NCBI GenBank assembly: GCA_004020315.1
Contig: SAQG01000006.1
Coordinates: 1 to 64,000, forward strand
DNA: 64,000 bases
Source of the DNA: Mesorhizobium sp.
GTDB taxonomy: Bacteria; Pseudomonadota; Alphaproteobacteria; Rhizobiales; Rhizobiaceae
Reading direction: 5' to 3'
In this document: piece by piece, positions 26,309-35,797 of the stretch
How positions within the stretch are numbered: the stretch's first letter is position 1
Layout of the letters: every line of letters begins with the position of its first letter
Position numbers and translations under genes: made by a program
The notes under the pieces: generated by a model
Seen by the model: the letters and a program-made list of their open reading frames with translations, nothing else
What the model was told of the DNA's origin: nothing
Databases searched by the model: none

Positions 26309-26335
26309 GGAACCATTCGCGCGCGTGGCACGTTT
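26309..26335 (+). promoter_or_regulatory. RpoE2/EcfG-type promoter of rpoH2
   Basis: GGAAC at 26309-26313, a 17-bp spacer and CGTTT at 26331-26335. This is the form of promoters read by the general stress sigma factor EcfG/RpoE2 of alphaproteobacteria (GGAAC, 16-19 bp, GTT/TT). In S. meliloti rpoH2 is a known RpoE2 target, which agrees. The leader to the rpoH2 start would be about 90 nt. Confidence 0.75.
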
Positions 26336-26430
26336 CTTGGCTGTTGTAGGGCGCGGCGTCGCCAATTCAACCACGATGCCAGCTCAGGGTCGAGCGATCG
26401 CACCGCAACGCCCGGAACAGGGAGCGTGGC

Positions 26431-27294
26431 ATGATGGAAGATACGGCAGGGCGAACCATGGTCCGCGCGGCGATGAAAGCCCCCTATCTCGAGCGCGACG
26501 AGGAGCATGTTCTCGCGTTGCGCTGGAAGGAAAACAACGACCAGCAGGCACTGCACCAAATCGCCATGGCGCATATGCGGCTGGTCATTTCCATGGCCTC
26601 GAAATTCCGTCACTATGGCCTGCCCCTAGGCGACCTGGTGCAGGAAGGCCATGTCGGCCTGCTGGAGGCAGCGGCCCGTTTCGAACCGGAGCGCGAGGTG
26701 CGGTTTTCGACCTATGCGACGTGGTGGATCCGCGCCTCGATGCAGGACTATATTCTGCGCAACTGGTCGATCGTGCGCGGCGGCACCAGTTCGGCGCAAA
26801 AGGCGCTGTTCTTCAATTTGCGGCGCCTGCGCGCGCGCTTGGCGAACGGTACCGAGCCGATCTCCAACACCTCGCTCTACCGCGAGGTGTCGGTGGCGCT
26901 CGGCGTTTCGGAGGCCGACGTGGCGATGATGGATTCCCGCCTTTCGGCGCCGGATAGTTCGCTCAACCAGCCGCTCGCCGATGATTCCGGCGCCACTGAG
27001 CGGATGGATTTCCTGATTTCGGACGATCCTTTGCCGGACGAAGTCGTGGGTGACACGATCGATGTGGAACGCCGCTCTGTCTGGCTGAAAACGGCGCTCG
27101 GCGCGCTCAATGCCCGCGAGCTCAGGATCATCGAGGAACGCCGGCTGAGCGACGAGGGCGCGACGCTCGAAGCGCTCGGCGAGGCGCTCGGCATCTCCAA
27201 GGAGCGCGTCCGCCAGATCGAGGCACGCGCCATGGAAAAGCTCAAGATAGCGCTGGTGAAGCAAAACCCCGAGTTTCTGGCGACAGCCGCCTGA
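26431..27294 (+). CDS. rpoH2: Alternative heat-shock sigma factor, RpoH2 type
   Basis: A 287-residue sigma-32-type factor. Region 2: HMRLVISMASKFRHYGLPLG, DLVQEGHVGLLEAAARFEPE, REVRFSTYATWWIRASMQDY. The RpoH box region follows with ILRNWSIVRGGTSSAQKALF. Region 4.2: TLEALGEALGISKERVRQIE. The length and the IVRGGTSSAQ variant fit the second rhizobial RpoH (RpoH2) rather than RpoH1 (usually with LVKMGTTAAQ). It should direct transcription of stress genes. An EcfG-like promoter lies upstream. Its stop is 3 bp from the stop of the convergent M48 protease gene. Confidence 0.9.
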   Translation: MMEDTAGRTMVRAAMKAPYLERDEEHVLALRWKENNDQQALHQIAMAHMRLVISMASKFRHYGLPLGDLVQEGHVGLLEAAARFEPEREVRFSTYATWWIRASMQDYILRNWSIVRGGTSSAQKALFFNLRRLRARLANGTEPISNTSLYREVSVALGVSEADVAMMDSRLSAPDSSLNQPLADDSGATERMDFLISDDPLPDEVVGDTIDVERRSVWLKTALGALNARELRIIEERRLSDEGATLEALGEALGISKERVRQIEARAMEKLKIALVKQNPEFLATAA

Positions 27295-27297
27295 CTC

Positions 27298-28773
27298 TTA
27301 TTTGTCGGTGATGATCTTGACCTTGTCGCCGGCCGAAACGGCTGCACCGGGCGACATTGCATTGAGCACCCTGAACAGGTCGAGCTTGCGGTCGACGCCG
27401 ACCATCTGCGCGGCGAGCGAACCCATGGTCTGTCCGGGCTGCACCGTGACGACGCGGATATGCAGCGGCTTCAGCGCCGCTTTTTCGGCCGCACTCAAGA
27501 TACGGAACGAGCCGCTGACCGAGCGCGCCACCGCGTCCAGCGAGGTGCTGGCGGAGGGGGCTGCCGTCAACAGCCGGTAGACCTGGCCGCCGGCGCGGAT
27601 CACCGCGATGTCGAACTGCCAGCCCTCGGCGCTGGCATGCGCCGTCGCCGCCTCGTTGCCGTTGATCGTTTCCTGGCGCACGCTGCTTTCGTCGAGACCG
27701 GCCACCCAGCCGCTGCGGATGTAGTCGGTCAGCGAACGGTTCTTGTCGATCGAAACGCCGTCGAAGCGGATCGCTATGTCGCCCAGCCCGGTTGCCGTCA
27801 CCGCCGCGGCCGAGTTGTCGATGATGAAGCCGTCGGGCACCGAGAACGACACGCCGAGCCCCGGATGCAGGAAGGTTTCGCCACGCACATAGCCTTCCTC
27901 CGGCGTGTCGCCATAGAGCAGGCCGTCTATGCCGGCGAGGAAAGCGTCACGGTCGCGCGTGCCGACGCCAGGCGCGCCGAACTGGCGGGCATGGCGCTGC
28001 GCCAGATCGATGCGCTGCGGCGTGTTGGGGTGTGTCGCTAGGAAGTCCAGGCTGGCGTCGGTGGCGCCGCTGATCGAGCGGAAATCGGTGTAGGCCGACA
28101 TGGACTGCAGGAAGCGGCCGGCGGCAAACGGATCGAAGCCCGCCTCGCCGATCGACTTGATGCCGATGCCGTCGGCCTCCAGCTCCTGATTGCGCGAGAA
28201 CTGGGCAAGTCGCAGCTTGCCGCGGATCAGTGCCGCCTTGGCGGTCGGGCTGTCGCCGAGCACGTCGGAGACGACCTTGGTCGCAAACCCCTCCTCGGCC
28301 TCGAGCTGCTGGCGCTGCAAGCCGTGGTTCGCAGTGACATGGCCCATCTCATGCGCGATGACCGCGGCGAGCTCGGCCGAATCGTTGGCTAGGGCCAACA
28401 GGCCGCGCGTGATGTAGAGATAGCCGCCCGGCAATGCGAAAGCGTTGACGTTGGGCGAATTGAGGATCGTAATGCGGTAGGTCTGGGTCGGGTTGGCCGA
28501 CACCACGGTAAGGCGGCCCACGACCTTGGCGACCATGCGCTCGAGCTTGGGATCGGAGTATTCGCCGCCATAGGTGGCGAGGATGCGCGGATGCTGCGCC
28601 TTAGCCATTTCGGCGAGCTTGCTATTGGCGGCAACATTGTCGACGGTGACCGGTTTGCTGGAAGGCTGGAAGCCGGATTCCTGAACGTCCGGAGGCGTGA
28701 ACATCTGGCAGCTCGCCAGCGCCATGGCAAAGCCGGCCAGCGCGAGGAAGCGCGCCAGCGGTTTCCTTCTCAC
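27298..28773 (-). CDS. M48-family periplasmic metalloprotease, lipoprotein with LysM-like end
   Basis: A 491-residue protein. Lipoprotein signal: FLALAGFAMALASCQMF (lipobox LASC). Peptidase M48 domain: AAVIAHEMGHVTANHG (HExxH zinc site) with the third ligand in SRNQELEADGIGI. The middle is unassigned, and the C-terminus (VVTVQPGQTMGSLAAQMVG, ending VSAGDKVKIIT) looks like a LysM-type fold. BepA-like enzymes degrade or help fold outer-membrane proteins, so an envelope quality-control role is likely. Convergent with rpoH2. Confidence 0.88.
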   Translation of the reverse strand: MRRKPLARFLALAGFAMALASCQMFTPPDVQESGFQPSSKPVTVDNVAANSKLAEMAKAQHPRILATYGGEYSDPKLERMVAKVVGRLTVVSANPTQTYRITILNSPNVNAFALPGGYLYITRGLLALANDSAELAAVIAHEMGHVTANHGLQRQQLEAEEGFATKVVSDVLGDSPTAKAALIRGKLRLAQFSRNQELEADGIGIKSIGEAGFDPFAAGRFLQSMSAYTDFRSISGATDASLDFLATHPNTPQRIDLAQRHARQFGAPGVGTRDRDAFLAGIDGLLYGDTPEEGYVRGETFLHPGLGVSFSVPDGFIIDNSAAAVTATGLGDIAIRFDGVSIDKNRSLTDYIRSGWVAGLDESSVRQETINGNEAATAHASAEGWQFDIAVIRAGGQVYRLLTAAPSASTSLDAVARSVSGSFRILSAAEKAALKPLHIRVVTVQPGQTMGSLAAQMVGVDRKLDLFRVLNAMSPGAAVSAGDKVKIITDK

Positions 28774-28827
28774 TCTGTCGGTGCCGGTCGGCAGAACAGC
28801 TTCCTTTCGGGTCTCAGCACATGGCCC

Positions 28828-28890
28828 CGAAAATCGGGCATCGATTTTCAGAAAGGATCATGCGCAAAATCAACTGCCACAGCGTCCTTC
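28828..28890. repeat. Intergenic palindromic repeat, family A (short form)
   Basis: CGAAAATCGGGCATCGATTT with CAGAAAGGATCATGCGCAAA, the same unit as at 22571 (compare CACGCGCAAAGTC). It lies in the 249-bp gap between the M48 gene start and the end of thiQ. Confidence 0.7.
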
Positions 28891-29022
28891 GCGCCCACGA
28901 GCACGCATGGCACCGTAGTGGCAAATCACAACCTATGCCGGACCAGTATCGGAGGACCTAGCCACACTACTTTGACCATGGCAAGCAAGCATCACATCGC
29001 CTGAAGCCGGTTTGGCCGTAAA

Positions 29023-29793
29023 TTATGTCCGCTTCCGGGCAACATCTCGTGATCCTGCGCCAAACGGACCTGCACCGATATAGCGCCGGAAGGCTTCCGG
29101 TCCAGCATTGGTAAAAAAATCGGCGACGGTCCCTGTTGCGGCAACCGTGCCATTGTCCAGGAACACCATGTCCTGGCCGATACGCTGGGCATCCTCCGGC
29201 TGGTGCGTGACGAACAGCACCGTCATGCGCCGCTCCGCATGGACGCCGGCTACCAGATCGAGCATGTCGTCGCGCAAGGCCGGTCCGAGCGAGGCGAACG
29301 GTTCGTCGAGCAAGAGCACCGGCCGGTCGCGCACCAGGACGCGGGCGAGCGCGACTCGCTGCCGCTCACCACCGGAAAGTTCGCGCGGCAGGCGCTGTTG
29401 CTTGCCGGCAAGGCCGACGCGCTTGAGCGCCGCGGCGATTGCAGCGTGGTCGGCCTCGGTCAGTCTGAGCGACGGCGAGCGGCCAAGGCCGACATTTCGT
29501 TCGACCGAAAGATGGGCAAAGAGATTGTTTTCCTGGAACACCATCGACACTGGCCGCGCCGAAGCCGGTTTGGCGCCGACATCGGCGCCGCCGATCAGCA
29601 CGCGGCCCGATCGCGGCGTCTCGAAGCCGGCCACCAGATTGAGCAGCGTCGATTTTCCCGAGCCGCTCGGCCCCATGATGGCGGTGATCTTCGAGGCGGC
29701 GAACTCGACATCGAATACAAACGGCGCGTCGCCATAGCTGAACGAGATCCTTTCCAGCCGCACAGCCGTACCGTGTTTACTGTTGAGCGTCAT
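29023..29793 (-). CDS. thiQ: Thiamine ABC transporter, ATP-binding protein ThiQ
   Basis: A 256-residue ATPase. Walker A is [16 protein letters not shown], the signature is [15 protein letters not shown], Walker B is [17 protein letters not shown], the H-loop is VTHQPEDA. The ATG at 29793 (MTLNSKHG) overlaps the end of thiP by 17 bp and gives the family's usual N-terminus. Last gene of the TPP-riboswitch-controlled thiBPQ operon; it powers uptake of thiamine or its phosphates. The C-terminal tail after the ATPase fold is slightly longer than minimal. Confidence 0.9.
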   Translation of the reverse strand: MTLNSKHGTAVRLERISFSYGDAPFVFDVEFAASKITAIMGPSGSGKSTLLNLVAGFETPRSGRVLIGGADVGAKPASARPVSMVFQENNLFAHLSVERNVGLGRSPSLRLTEADHAAIAAALKRVGLAGKQQRLPRELSGGERQRVALARVLVRDRPVLLLDEPFASLGPALRDDMLDLVAGVHAERRMTVLFVTHQPEDAQRIGQDMVFLDNGTVAATGTVADFFTNAGPEAFRRYIGAGPFGAGSRDVARKRT

Positions 29794-31408
29794 GATTTCC
29801 CCCCCGTCCCAGCCAGTCCGCGGCCAGGACAAGCGCAAGACAGACCAGGCCGAGCAACAATGCCAGGCCTGCCGCGTCCATTGTGCGGTAACTGCCCATG
29901 CGCGCCAGCAAGAGATAAGGCAGTGTCTGCAGGGAGTCGCTGCCGAACAGGGCAACAACGCCGAGATCGCCGAGCGACAAAGCCATGGCGAACGCGAAAC
30001 CGGTGGCGAGCGGCCGCCGCAGCGACGGCCAGTCGACCAGCCGGAACCGGTTCCAGCCCGAAATGCCAAGCAGCAAACAGAGCCGTTCGTGGCGTTCGCT
30101 CGCCGCATCATAGCCGGGGCGAATGGCGCGAATGGCAAACGGCATCGCCATCACCGCATTGACGGCGACGACCATGACAGGGGCGATGGCAAAGACGTCG
30201 CTGACGGTACGCAGGAGAAGAAACCAGCCGGCGCCGATGACGATGGGCGGCACGACGAGGACGAAGCTGGCGCCGGTATCGGTGGCGTGTTCGAGCAGCG
30301 TCTTGGCACCGACGCGACGTCTCAAGGCCAGCGCCCGTCGTGCCATGACGAGCGACAGCGACAGCGCCACCGAAAGCAGCGCCGCCAGTAAGGCGAGCAC
30401 GGCGCTGGTCAGCGTCGCCTGCCGCACCGCGCTCTCGCCCGCCAGCCGGCCGAGATCGGCGCCAAGGCCTGACGTCACCGTGGCCGCCATCGGCCCGACG
30501 ACGAATAGCAATGCCAGGGCGATCAATGCTGCGTTCAGCGCGGTCTCGGCCGTACCGGCCGAAAGATACCGGCGCGGCGCCACCGGCAGGTTGGCGTCGC
30601 CGACGGTGTTGGCGCCAAGCCGCATCAATGCCACCACCACGACGAAGGTCAGCGCGATCTGCAGCAGTGTCAGCGTCACCGCGCGGGCAGGATCGAAATC
30701 GAAACGCAACGCCTGGTAGATGGCGACCTCCAATGTCGTCGCACGCGGCCCGCCGCCCAGCGTGAGCACGATGGTGAAAGACGTGATGCAAAGCATGAAG
30801 ACAAGCCCGGCGACCCCCGGCAGTGCCGCGCGCAGCGTCGGCCATTCGATCAGCCGGAAGGCGGGTCTGGCGCCCATGCCGAGTTGGCTCGCCAGCCGCC
30901 ACTGGTCGGTCGGCACTGTCGCCAGCGCTTCAAGGAACAGCCGCGTGGCCAACGGCAGATTGAAGAAGACATGGGCGACGAGGATGCCGGACAGGCCGTA
31001 TATGCCCGGCCAGCCCTGACCGCCAATCGCGGAGAACACCCCGGCGAAATAGCCGGCACGGCCATAGAGGGCCAGAATGCCGAGCGCAGCGACGATGGCC
31101 GGCAGCGCAAGCGGCACGGCAAAGAGCTGCAGTATCAGGCCGCGGCCAAAGAAGCGCGGATGCCGCGACAGCGCCCGCGCAACGAACAGCGCCGGCACGA
31201 CGGAAAGCAGTGTCGACAGCAAAGCCTGCCAAAGCGTGAAACGGGCGACGCGGAAGAGATAGGAATCGAAGGCCGACGCAGCGCCGGTCGGGTTGCGCGT
31301 AGCTTCAAGGATGAGTCCGGCAAACGCTCCGCCGATCAGCAGCGCAACAGCGACAAGCGCGATGGTGCCGGCGGTGACACGGGGATCGGCCGAACGCGCC
31401 GGCACCAT
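29777..31408 (-). CDS. thiP: Thiamine ABC transporter, permease ThiP
   Basis: A permease of about 543 residues made of two fused permease domains (12 or so helices), the known ThiP layout and length. EAA-like loops occur in each half: [20 protein letters not shown] and [20 protein letters not shown]. The start is set at 31408, where AGGGAACAGG precedes the ATG; an in-frame ATG at 31441 would overlap thiB by 25 bp and is the alternative. Confidence 0.88.
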   Translation of the reverse strand: MVPARSADPRVTAGTIALVAVALLIGGAFAGLILEATRNPTGAASAFDSYLFRVARFTLWQALLSTLLSVVPALFVARALSRHPRFFGRGLILQLFAVPLALPAIVAALGILALYGRAGYFAGVFSAIGGQGWPGIYGLSGILVAHVFFNLPLATRLFLEALATVPTDQWRLASQLGMGARPAFRLIEWPTLRAALPGVAGLVFMLCITSFTIVLTLGGGPRATTLEVAIYQALRFDFDPARAVTLTLLQIALTFVVVVALMRLGANTVGDANLPVAPRRYLSAGTAETALNAALIALALLFVVGPMAATVTSGLGADLGRLAGESAVRQATLTSAVLALLAALLSVALSLSLVMARRALALRRRVGAKTLLEHATDTGASFVLVVPPIVIGAGWFLLLRTVSDVFAIAPVMVVAVNAVMAMPFAIRAIRPGYDAASERHERLCLLLGISGWNRFRLVDWPSLRRPLATGFAFAMALSLGDLGVVALFGSDSLQTLPYLLLARMGSYRTMDAAGLALLLGLVCLALVLAADWLGRGGNHDAQQ

Positions 31409-31416
31409 CCTGTTCC

Positions 31417-32430
31417 CTACTTGCTCATCACCGACAGCCATTCGTCGACCCAGGCCTTGCGGTTGGCGGCGACCTCTTCCGGGCTGAACAGCAACGTCTT
31501 GGTCGGCTTGACGAGCTTGTCGAAAGCCGGATTGAGCGGCTTCTCGGTCTTGCCGGCAGGAAACATCCAGTTGGTCTCCGGGATGACATCCTGGAATTTC
31601 GGCCCGGTCATGAAAGTCAGGAACCGTTTCGCCAACGGGTTCTTCGCACCTGACGTGGTGATGCCGGCAACCTCGATCTGCAGATACTCGCCCTCCTCGA
31701 AGGACGCCGCCTGATAGCGATCGGTATTTTCAGCGATCATGTGATAGGCCGGCGACGTGGTATAGGACAGCACCATCGGCGCTTCGCCCTTGGTGAACAG
31801 GCCGTAGGCCTCGCTCCAGCCCGGCGTCACGGTGAGCACTTTTGTCCTAAGCTTGGCCCAGGCTTCCGGCGCCTTGTCGCCATAGACCGACTTCACCCAC
31901 AACAGCAGGCCGAGACCGGGCGTCGAGGTGCGCGGATCCTGGATGACGATCTTCTCGTCGGCATTGCCCTCGACCAATTCCTTCAGGCTCTTCGGCGGCG
32001 TCTTCAGCTTTTCGGTGTCGTAGACGATGGCGAAATAACCATAGTCGAACGGCACGAAAATATCGTCGTTCCAGCCGCCCGGCACATTGACGTCGATGAC
32101 GGCACCATGCGGCGAAAACAGGCTGGTGGCCTTGGCTTCCGCCGTCAGATTGGTGTCGAGCCCGAGCACGATGTCGGCCTTGGTCGCGGCCCCTTCCAGC
32201 CTGACGCGGTTGAGCAGGGCGACGCCGTCGGCGACCGCGACGAATTCGAGGGTACAGCCGCATTCGGCCTCGAAGGCCTTCTTGACCGCGGGGCCTGGGC
32301 CCCAGTCGGCGGTGAAGCTCTCATAGGTATAGACGGTGAGTTTTTCCTGCGCGGATGCCGGCCCGGTGCCGGCGAGAACGGCCGCCGCAAGCAGCACTGC
32401 CGAAACAAGAGTGTATAAAAGCGTGCGCAT
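31417..32430 (-). CDS. thiB: Thiamine ABC transporter, substrate-binding protein ThiB
   Basis: A 337-residue periplasmic binding protein with a Sec signal ([21 protein letters not shown]). The mature start [20 protein letters not shown] is characteristic of ThiB, as are [20 protein letters not shown] and the final [13 protein letters not shown]. It captures thiamine, thiamine phosphate or TPP. First gene of thiBPQ, with GGAGG before the ATG and a TPP riboswitch in its leader. Confidence 0.93.
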   Translation of the reverse strand: MRTLLYTLVSAVLLAAAVLAGTGPASAQEKLTVYTYESFTADWGPGPAVKKAFEAECGCTLEFVAVADGVALLNRVRLEGAATKADIVLGLDTNLTAEAKATSLFSPHGAVIDVNVPGGWNDDIFVPFDYGYFAIVYDTEKLKTPPKSLKELVEGNADEKIVIQDPRTSTPGLGLLLWVKSVYGDKAPEAWAKLRTKVLTVTPGWSEAYGLFTKGEAPMVLSYTTSPAYHMIAENTDRYQAASFEEGEYLQIEVAGITTSGAKNPLAKRFLTFMTGPKFQDVIPETNWMFPAGKTEKPLNPAFDKLVKPTKTLLFSPEEVAANRKAWVDEWLSVMSK

Positions 32431-32485
32431 CGGCGCCTCCTTCGTTCGCGTTGAAAGGAATTGAGGCGTCGGGCTGTCCGAAGCG

Positions 32486-32584
32486 TCTAATCCCTCCGCC
32501 GGTACAAACCGGATCAGGTTCAGCGGGTTGGCATCGTTGCCTCTCAGCCGGTCCGCGAAGATCGCGTCCGGCACCCCGTTAGAG
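32486..32584 (-). promoter_or_regulatory. TPP (THI-box) riboswitch before thiB
   Basis: On the minus strand the leader contains, in order, GGGGTGCC, GGCTGAGAGG, ACCCGCTGAACCTGATC and GGCGGAGGGA, the hallmark conserved parts of the thiamine pyrophosphate riboswitch. It ends about 55 bp before the thiB start, so TPP binding should block thiB translation or cause early termination. Confidence 0.95.
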
Positions 32585-32690
32585 CGTTTCGACACATAGG
32601 GCCGGCCCAAGCGCTGCGCAAGCGGAAGTTTGCCGAGCATCCGGAGCGCGGCCTTCCGTTTCGCAAGCAGGGCTGGTAAGGGCCACGCAT

Positions 32691-33329
32691 ATGAGTAAAT
32701 TCACCATCCTGCTTGGCGGCGATCTTATCCGCACGCCGCTGCTCGACCGCCAGGTCGCCGGCACGCGTGTCATCGCCGCCGACGCCGGCATGAGCCATGC
32801 CCGGACGCTAAGCCTGATGCCGGAACTCTGGGTCGGCGACTTCGATTCCGTGCCGGCGGATTTGCCGGACGAGCTGGCCGCCGTGCCCCGCCATGTGTTT
32901 CCGGCAGAAAAGGACAAGACAGACGGCGAACTAGCTATCGCCGCCGCGCTCGAACGCGGCGCGACCAGCCTCGTGCTCGCCGGCGCGTTCGGCGGCAAGC
33001 GCACCGATCACGCCTTCCTGCACCTGGCGCTCAGCGTCCGGCTGGCCGAGGCAGGGACAGAGGTGCTTTTGACCAGTGGCGCACAGGAAGGCATCCCCTT
33101 GCTTCCCGGAAAGACTGGCTTCGACTACGCCGACGGTATGCTGTTTTCGATTCTCGGCTTCTCCGACCTTGCCGGCCTGACCGTGACCGGCGCCAAATGG
33201 CCGCTGGACCATGTCGAGGTGGCATTCGGCTCGTCGCTGACCATTTCCAATGAGGTCAAGGGCCGGCTCGAAATCGCGCTGGGCAGCGGCCGCGCGCTGT
33301 TGCTCGCCCACCCATTTCCCCTTACCTGA
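32691..33329 (+). CDS. Thiamine diphosphokinase
   Basis: A 212-residue enzyme that makes TPP from thiamine and ATP. Motifs: [29 protein letters not shown] (catalytic Asp pair), [32 protein letters not shown] and the C-terminal beta domain with [17 protein letters not shown]. It is divergent from the riboswitch-controlled thiamine importer, so uptake and activation of thiamine are encoded side by side. The ABC-F gene follows after 8 bp. Confidence 0.9.
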   Translation: MSKFTILLGGDLIRTPLLDRQVAGTRVIAADAGMSHARTLSLMPELWVGDFDSVPADLPDELAAVPRHVFPAEKDKTDGELAIAAALERGATSLVLAGAFGGKRTDHAFLHLALSVRLAEAGTEVLLTSGAQEGIPLLPGKTGFDYADGMLFSILGFSDLAGLTVTGAKWPLDHVEVAFGSSLTISNEVKGRLEIALGSGRALLLAHPFPLT

Positions 33330-33337
33330 AAGCTGAC

Positions 33338-35158
33338 ATGGCGCCGCCACTTCTCAATCTGGACGGGATAAAACTGACCTTTGGTGGCACGCCGCTGCTC
33401 GACGGGGCGGAACTGACGGCGTCGGCAGGCGACAAGATCGCTTTGGTCGGCCGCAACGGCTCGGGCAAGTCGACGTTGCTGAAGATCGCTGCGGGATTGA
33501 TTGAGCCGCAGGACGGCGAGGTGTTCCGCCAGCCTTCGGCAACAGTGCGCTACCTGCCGCAAATGCCGGACATGGATGGTTTCGCCAGCGTCCGCGCCTA
33601 TGTCGAGGCGGGGCTCGGACCCGCCGACGATCCCTACCGCGCCACCTATCTGATGGAGCATCTCGGCCTGTCCGGCGAGGAGCGGCCGAACGATCTCTCA
33701 GGCGGCGAGGCGCGCCGTGCTGCCCTTGCCCGCGTCATGGCGCCGGAGCCCGACATTCTCTTGCTTGATGAGCCGACCAACCATCTCGACCTGTCGGTCA
33801 TCGAGTGGCTGGAGGAGGAGCTTGCCCGCACCTCTTCGGCGCTGATCGTCATCTCGCACGACCGCCGCTTCCTCGAGCGCGTGTCCCGCGCCACCGTCTG
33901 GCTCGATCGCGGCCAGACCCGCAGGCTGGAAAAGGGCTTTGGCCATTTCGAGGAATGGCGCGACACCGTGCTGGATGAGGAAGAGCGCGAGCAGCACAAG
34001 CTTGGCCGCCAGATCGTGCGCGAGGAGCACTGGCTGCGCTATGGCGTGACAGCAAGGCGCAAGCGCAACATGCGCCGACTCGGCGAACTGCAGACCATGC
34101 GCCAGCGCTTTCGCGGTCATCGCGGCGCCGAGGGCGCGGCGACCATGGTGGCCAGCGACGCCGCCGAATCCGGCAAGCTGGTGATCGAGGCAAAGAACAT
34201 CGAGAAGAGCTTTGGCGATCTCACCGTGGTCAAGGGCTTCTCGACCCGCATCCAGCGTGGCGACCGCGTCGGTCTGGTCGGCCCGAACGGCGCCGGCAAG
34301 ACGACGCTGCTGAAGATGCTGACCGGCGAATTGAAGCCGGACTCAGGCTCGGTGCGACTCGGCACCAATCTGGAGATCGCCACGCTCGACCAGAAGCGCG
34401 AGGCGGTCGACCCGCAAGAGACGCTGGCGCAGTATCTCACCGACGGGCGCGGCGAGAACCTCGTCATCAACGGCGAGCAGCGCCATGTCGTCTCCTACAT
34501 GAAGGATTTCCTGTTCAAGCCGGAACAGGCGCGCACGCCGGTGCGCGAGCTTTCGGGCGGCGAGCGGGCGCGGCTGCTGCTCGCCCGTGTGCTGGCGCGG
34601 CCGGCAAATCTTCTGGTGCTGGATGAGCCGACCAACGACCTCGACATGGAGACGCTGGAACTGCTGCAGGAGCTGATCGCTGGTTTTGCCGGTACCGTCA
34701 TCCTGGTCAGCCACGATCGCGATTTCCTCGACCGCACCGTGACCAGCCTGATCGCGCCGGACAGCGGCGGTCGCTGGATCGAATATGCCGGCGGCTATTC
34801 CGACATGCTGGCGCAGCGCGGCGGCACCAGGCTGGACGACCGCAAGGCGCGGCCGAAGGCAGAGACCAGCGAAGCGACGGCGGCAGCCAGGACCGAAGCA
34901 GCTGCGCCGAAAGGTCCGGCAAAGAAATTGTCGTTCAAGCAGAAATTCGCGCTGGAATCGCTGCCCAAGAAGATCGAGGCGGTGAACGCGTCGATCTCAC
35001 GGCTGGAGAACAACATTGCCGACCCCGCCTATTACGAGCGCGATCCGGCCTCGTTCCAGAAGACCATCGCCGCTCTCGACAAGGAGCGCGCCACGCTGGC
35101 AGCACTCGAGGAGGAATGGCTGGAACTGGAGATGCTGCGCGAGGAGATGGAGGGGTAG
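33338..35158 (+). CDS. ABC-F family ATPase (Uup-like)
   Basis: A 606-residue protein with two ATPase domains and no membrane part. Domain 1: [43 protein letters not shown]. Linker with many charged residues. Domain 2: GPNGAGKTTLLKMLTG, LSGGERARLLLARVL, LLVLDEPTNDLD. The C-terminal coiled-coil region (LPKKIEAVNASISRLENNIA) is typical of Uup. ABC-F proteins act on the ribosome (translation factors) or, for Uup, on DNA and ribosomes. Probably co-transcribed with the thiamine kinase. Confidence 0.9.
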   Translation: MAPPLLNLDGIKLTFGGTPLLDGAELTASAGDKIALVGRNGSGKSTLLKIAAGLIEPQDGEVFRQPSATVRYLPQMPDMDGFASVRAYVEAGLGPADDPYRATYLMEHLGLSGEERPNDLSGGEARRAALARVMAPEPDILLLDEPTNHLDLSVIEWLEEELARTSSALIVISHDRRFLERVSRATVWLDRGQTRRLEKGFGHFEEWRDTVLDEEEREQHKLGRQIVREEHWLRYGVTARRKRNMRRLGELQTMRQRFRGHRGAEGAATMVASDAAESGKLVIEAKNIEKSFGDLTVVKGFSTRIQRGDRVGLVGPNGAGKTTLLKMLTGELKPDSGSVRLGTNLEIATLDQKREAVDPQETLAQYLTDGRGENLVINGEQRHVVSYMKDFLFKPEQARTPVRELSGGERARLLLARVLARPANLLVLDEPTNDLDMETLELLQELIAGFAGTVILVSHDRDFLDRTVTSLIAPDSGGRWIEYAGGYSDMLAQRGGTRLDDRKARPKAETSEATAAARTEAAAPKGPAKKLSFKQKFALESLPKKIEAVNASISRLENNIADPAYYERDPASFQKTIAALDKERATLAALEEEWLELEMLREEMEG

Positions 35159-35186
35159 AACGCCTGGTCGTTGCTACAGCGAGGGA

Positions 35187-35207
35187 ATGCGCATACATTA
35201 TGCGCAT
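35187..35207. promoter_or_regulatory. Operator palindrome before ccdAB
   Basis: Perfect 9-bp inverted repeat ATGCGCATA (35187-35195) and TATGCGCAT (35199-35207) around CAT, 15 bp before the ccdA start. Most type II toxin-antitoxin operons are autorepressed at such sites. Confidence 0.75.
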
Positions 35208-35222
35208 ATAGTGGAGGCAGTA

Positions 35223-35465
35223 ATGCGCAAGCTAGCCTTGAACGCGGTCCGCCAGCCAGCAAACCTGTCGATCGATTCAAAACTCTTAAAAGAAGCCAAG
35301 GGGCTCGACGTGAATGTCTCGCGCGCAGCGGAAGCCGGCATCGCAGAGGCGGTGGCTGCCGAAAAAACCCGACTATGGAAGCTTGAGAATCGCGCCACGA
35401 TAGAAGCGTGGAACGAATACGTGGAAAAGCACGGTATCCCGTTGGAAGAACATCGGCAGTTCTGA
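35223..35465 (+). CDS. ccdA: CcdA-type antitoxin
   Basis: An 80-residue protein: a ribbon-helix-helix-like N-terminus (RQPANLSIDSKLLKEAKGLD, VNVSRAAEAGIAEAVA) and an acidic tail (ENRATIEAWNEYVEKHGIPL) as in CcdA. The N-terminal part binds DNA, the tail should wrap the toxin. The start has GGAGG 6 bp upstream; codons further upstream overlap the palindromic operator. The stop overlaps the toxin start (TGATG). Confidence 0.88.
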   Translation: MRKLALNAVRQPANLSIDSKLLKEAKGLDVNVSRAAEAGIAEAVAAEKTRLWKLENRATIEAWNEYVEKHGIPLEEHRQF

Positions 35466-35764
35466 TGGCGCGCTACGATGTCTTCGCGGGTCGGGTCGAA
35501 GGCAGCTATTTGCTGGACGTTCAATCCGACCTGCTTGACGATTTTAAAACACGGGTGGTGATCCCGCTTCTGCCGATCACGATGACGCCGCCGCCGATGC
35601 GAAAGCTCCATCCCATCCTCGAGATCAATGGGAAAAAATTGGTTATGGCCACCCATCTGATCGCCACGGTTCCGGCCAAGGAATTGGGCGAAAGCCGACT
35701 GAATATCGCCAGCCGTCACGACGGCATCATGGCCGCACTCGACATGCTGTTCCAGGGCTTCTGA
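35465..35764 (+). CDS. ccdB: CcdB-type toxin (C-terminal Trp-Gly-Ile missing)
   Basis: A 99-residue CcdB-family protein: LLDVQSDLLDDFKTRVVIPL near the N-terminus, LHPILEINGKKLVMATHLIA in the middle, NIASRHDGIMAALDMLFQGF at the end. F-plasmid CcdB ends MFWGI, and that Trp-Gly-Ile is needed to trap DNA gyrase; here the end reads LFQGF, with Gln in place of Trp. The fold should be CcdB-like, but gyrase poisoning may be weak or lost. It starts within the ccdA stop and is probably translationally coupled. It might be a decayed or re-targeted toxin. Confidence 0.85.
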   Translation: MARYDVFAGRVEGSYLLDVQSDLLDDFKTRVVIPLLPITMTPPPMRKLHPILEINGKKLVMATHLIATVPAKELGESRLNIASRHDGIMAALDMLFQGF

Positions 35765-35797
35765 GCCGAAGGGAGCGTTGCGGCCGGTGAGCCGGCC

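Noticed and set aside
26326..26342. Sigma-54-like sequence TGGCACGTTTCTTGGCT before rpoH2
   Set aside because: The second half lacks the invariant GC (TTGG instead of TTGC), and the region is better explained by the overlapping EcfG-type promoter.
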